A DNA stretch of 8,696 bases from Muribaculaceae bacterium (GTDB taxonomy: Bacteria > Bacteroidota > Bacteroidia > Bacteroidales > Muribaculaceae). Location of the stretch: the NCBI GenBank assembly GCA_029059965.1, contig JAIDUY010000104.1:1-8696 (forward strand), given 5' to 3'. Made by a program: the position numbers and the translations under genes. This document shows positions 6,587 through 8,696 of the stretch, one piece after another; position 1 is the stretch's first letter, and every line of letters starts with the position of its first letter. The notes beneath the pieces are model-generated. The model did no database searches, was not told the origin of the DNA, and saw only the letters and a list, made by a program, of their open reading frames with translations.

Positions 6587-8572
6587 ATGAAAGAAAAACC
6601 ATTGAAGACTCCGGAGTACAGGCCCGACGACGCCGACCCTGTTGAACTCCCGGAAAACGCCTTCCTTGAGCTCGGCGCCGACGAGGAATACCGCCCGATA
6701 ATGCATCCGGCGCGCAACTATCCCGAAGTGACGCCCTATTCGGTCATCACAGGCCTTGTTCTGGCGGTGGTGTTCAGTGCCGCGGCAGCCTATCTTGGCC
6801 TTAAGGTCGGACAGGTGTTCGAGGCCGCCATCCCCATCGCCATCATCGCAGTTGGTCTGAGCGGCATGCTGAAGAAAGAGAACGCACTTGGCCAGAATGT
6901 CATCATTCAGAGCATCGGAGCCTGCTCCGGCGTGATTGTGGCAGGCGCCATCTTCACTCTCCCGGCACTCTATATCCTTCAGGCCAAGCATCCTGAAATC
7001 ACTATCGACTTCCTTCAGATTTTCCTGAGCTCGCTTATGGGCGGCATCCTGGGTATCCTGTTCTTCATTCCTTTCCGTAAATATTTCGTCAAGGACATGC
7101 ACGGCAAGTATCCCTTCCCGGAAGCCACCGCCACGACTCAGGTTCTTGCCAGCGGCAATGCCGCCAAGGGCAAGAGCGGCGGTCAGGCCAAACTGCTTGT
7201 CGTAGCCTCGCTCATCGGCGGTGTCTACGATTATCTTGTGGCTACTGTCGGTGTGTGGACGGAGACTGTCACGACGACGGCCTATTCATGGGGACAGGCT
7301 CTTGCCGACAAGACCAAGTTCGTGTTCTCGTGCAATACCGGTGCCGCCGTGCTGGGCCTCGGATATATCGTGGGTCTCAAGTACGCCTTCATCATCTTCG
7401 CCGGTTCGGTATTCGTATGGTGGTTCATCATCCCGCTGCTGGGCACCTACGGCAGCGCCGAACTCCAGGCGATGAGCACGACTCAGCTGTTCGCCACCCA
7501 CGCCCGACTGATAGGCATCGGCGGCATAGCAATGGCCGGCATCATCGGCATCATCAAGAGCCGTGGCATCATCGGCAGCGCCTTCGGTCTGGCGGCACGC
7601 GAACTCAAGGGCGCAGGCGCTCAGCGTCAGCCCGTTCGCTGGCAGACGGACATCTCGATGAAGCACATTGCCTACTTCACCGCTCTGGCACTTGTGGCCG
7701 TGCTGCTTTTCTTCTGGCTCGGAGTAATCCACACCTTCTGGCAGGCGCTGATAGCCTGGATCGTGGTGACAGTCATAGCATTCCTGTTCACCACCGTAGC
7801 GGCTAACGCAATCGCTATCGTCGGCAGTAATCCCGTGAGCGGCATGACCATCATGACACTCATCGTGGCCGCTGGCGTATTTGTTGCCATCGGTCTCAAC
7901 GGCACCGCCGGTATTGTGGCCGCCATGGTGCTCGGCGGCGTAGTCTGCACGGCACTCTCCATGGCAGGCGGTTTCGTCACCGACCTTAAGATCGGCTACT
8001 GGCTCGGCTCGACACCCCGCAAGCAGGAGAGCTGGAAGTTCCTCGGAACGCTCTTCTCCGCGGCTACCGTGGGCGCCGTGATGATGCTCCTCAACAATGT
8101 ATACGGTTTTGGCGAGAACGGCCTTCAGGCTCCTCAGGCCAACGCCATGGCGCAGGTAATCGAGCCCATGATGATGGGTGGCGATACCCCCTGGACGCTC
8201 TACATCATCGGTGCCTTCCTTGCCGTCATTCTCAACTGGCTCGGCGTTCCGGCCCTTCCGTTCTGCCTGGGCATGTTCCTGCCTCTGTCGCTCAATACCC
8301 CCATGCTTGTGGGCGGTCTGGTGTCCTACTTCGTGACGCACAGCTCCAAGGACGAGGCCGTCAACCGCGCACGCAACGACCGCGGCACCCTCATCTCCTC
8401 CGGCCTTATCGCCGGTGGCGCACTCTTCGGAGTCTTTGCCGCCATCACCATCATGTGCGGTGTGCCCGTGCCTGAAAATGGCATGGAATTCCGTCCCCAG
8501 ATTCTCGGACTGGTGGCCTATGGCCTCCTCATAGCATATCTCTACTTCGATTCACGCCGCGCCAAGGCATGA
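6587..8572 (+). CDS. OPT-family oligopeptide or metal-chelate transporter
   Basis: A 661-residue inner-membrane protein with about 14 hydrophobic segments by eye, consistent with the OPT superfamily, whose members take up oligopeptides or metal-siderophore compounds, usually driven by protons. Family signatures include the opening PEVTPYSVITGLVLAVVFSA with AAYLGLKVGQVFEAAIPIAI, the loop HGKYPFPEATATTQVL after the fourth segment, GSNPVSGMTIMT in the middle, and GVPALPFCLGMFLPLSLNTP with MLVGGLVSYF near the end. The cytoplasmic N-terminal tail (about 50 residues) is acidic, and the C terminus is RRAKA. It starts 20 bases after mltD with no promoter visible between, and its stop overlaps the next start as ATGA. 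Bacterial OPT proteins of this branch are often annotated as peptide transporters, but the substrate cannot be read from sequence. Confidence 0.92.
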   Translation: MKEKPLKTPEYRPDDADPVELPENAFLELGADEEYRPIMHPARNYPEVTPYSVITGLVLAVVFSAAAAYLGLKVGQVFEAAIPIAIIAVGLSGMLKKENALGQNVIIQSIGACSGVIVAGAIFTLPALYILQAKHPEITIDFLQIFLSSLMGGILGILFFIPFRKYFVKDMHGKYPFPEATATTQVLASGNAAKGKSGGQAKLLVVASLIGGVYDYLVATVGVWTETVTTTAYSWGQALADKTKFVFSCNTGAAVLGLGYIVGLKYAFIIFAGSVFVWWFIIPLLGTYGSAELQAMSTTQLFATHARLIGIGGIAMAGIIGIIKSRGIIGSAFGLAARELKGAGAQRQPVRWQTDISMKHIAYFTALALVAVLLFFWLGVIHTFWQALIAWIVVTVIAFLFTTVAANAIAIVGSNPVSGMTIMTLIVAAGVFVAIGLNGTAGIVAAMVLGGVVCTALSMAGGFVTDLKIGYWLGSTPRKQESWKFLGTLFSAATVGAVMMLLNNVYGFGENGLQAPQANAMAQVIEPMMMGGDTPWTLYIIGAFLAVILNWLGVPALPFCLGMFLPLSLNTPMLVGGLVSYFVTHSSKDEAVNRARNDRGTLISSGLIAGGALFGVFAAITIMCGVPVPENGMEFRPQILGLVAYGLLIAYLYFDSRRAKA

Positions 8573-8696
8573 AACTCCGCAGGGAGATTCTTGAATTAGC
8601 AGTTCCGGCGATAGTGACCAACATCACCACGCCTCTGCTCGGGCTCGCCGATATGGCCATCACCGGCCATATCGGCGATGCCGTATATATAGGCGC
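8569..8696 (+). CDS. MATE-family efflux transporter, 3' end beyond the window
   Basis: The ATG overlaps the OPT stop (ATGA), and 42 codons are visible with no stop before the window ends. The peptide starts MKLRREILELAVPAIVTNI, then TTPLLGLADMAITGHIGD. This matches the first transmembrane segment and following loop of MATE transporters (MatE, DinF-like branch), where AxPAIxxNIxxPLLGLxDxAxxGH is typical. MATE proteins export drugs or metabolites in exchange for Na+ or H+ across the inner membrane. The ATGA coupling to the OPT gene suggests co-expression. The substrate and the exact subfamily cannot be judged from 42 residues. Confidence 0.85.
   Translation, partial: MKLRREILELAVPAIVTNITTPLLGLADMAITGHIGDAVYIG

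Noticed and set aside
7286..8341. 351-codon open frame on the minus strand inside the OPT gene
   Set aside because: It is antisense to transmembrane coding sequence, and the His/Glu/Asp/Gly-rich composition is the expected mirror of hydrophobic codons.

Overview
The window is a GC-rich (roughly 60 % by eye) piece of a Bacteroidota chromosome. It is most likely from the order Bacteroidales and possibly the Muribaculaceae; the family is an inference. The reasons are a Bacteroides-type promoter (TTTG at -33, TTACTTTG at -7), starts without clear Shine-Dalgarno sequences, and the gene order parA - parB - DUF5683 - LysM murein transglycosylase, a core Bacteroidales cluster. All genes lie on the + strand and are packed tightly. 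Nothing here looks like a phage, transposon, CRISPR array or RNA gene.

Layout: bases 1-76 are a low-complexity stretch of homopolymer runs that does not resemble the expected start of topB and looks like a contig-end artefact. From about base 77 to 2059 runs topB (DNA topoisomerase III, 5' end missing). Its stop overlaps the start of a 62-residue Cys-rich single-span membrane protein (2056-2244). The only sizeable intergenic gap, 2245-2360, holds the promoter of the next operon and a 12-bp imperfect inverted repeat whose arms resemble half-sites of the ParB target parS. Next come parA (2361-3140), parB (3153-4037), a DUF5683 exported membrane protein that overlaps parB by 14 bases (4024-4803), a MltD-like lytic transglycosylase with LysM repeats (4830-6566), an OPT-family transporter (6587-8572), and the first 42 codons of a MATE-family transporter (8569 to the window end) that overlaps the OPT stop as ATGA.

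Together: ParA, ParB and parS position and segregate the chromosome origin. DUF5683 and the transglycosylase act at the cell envelope, so one probable transcript joins chromosome segregation to peptidoglycan remodelling. The OPT and MATE genes are translationally coupled membrane transporters, and may be read from the same transcript because no gap larger than 26 bases separates any genes from parA onward.

I found no convincing new multi-gene system. The points most worth checking are the parS-like inverted repeat around the -33 element of the parA promoter and the foreign-looking first 76 bases.
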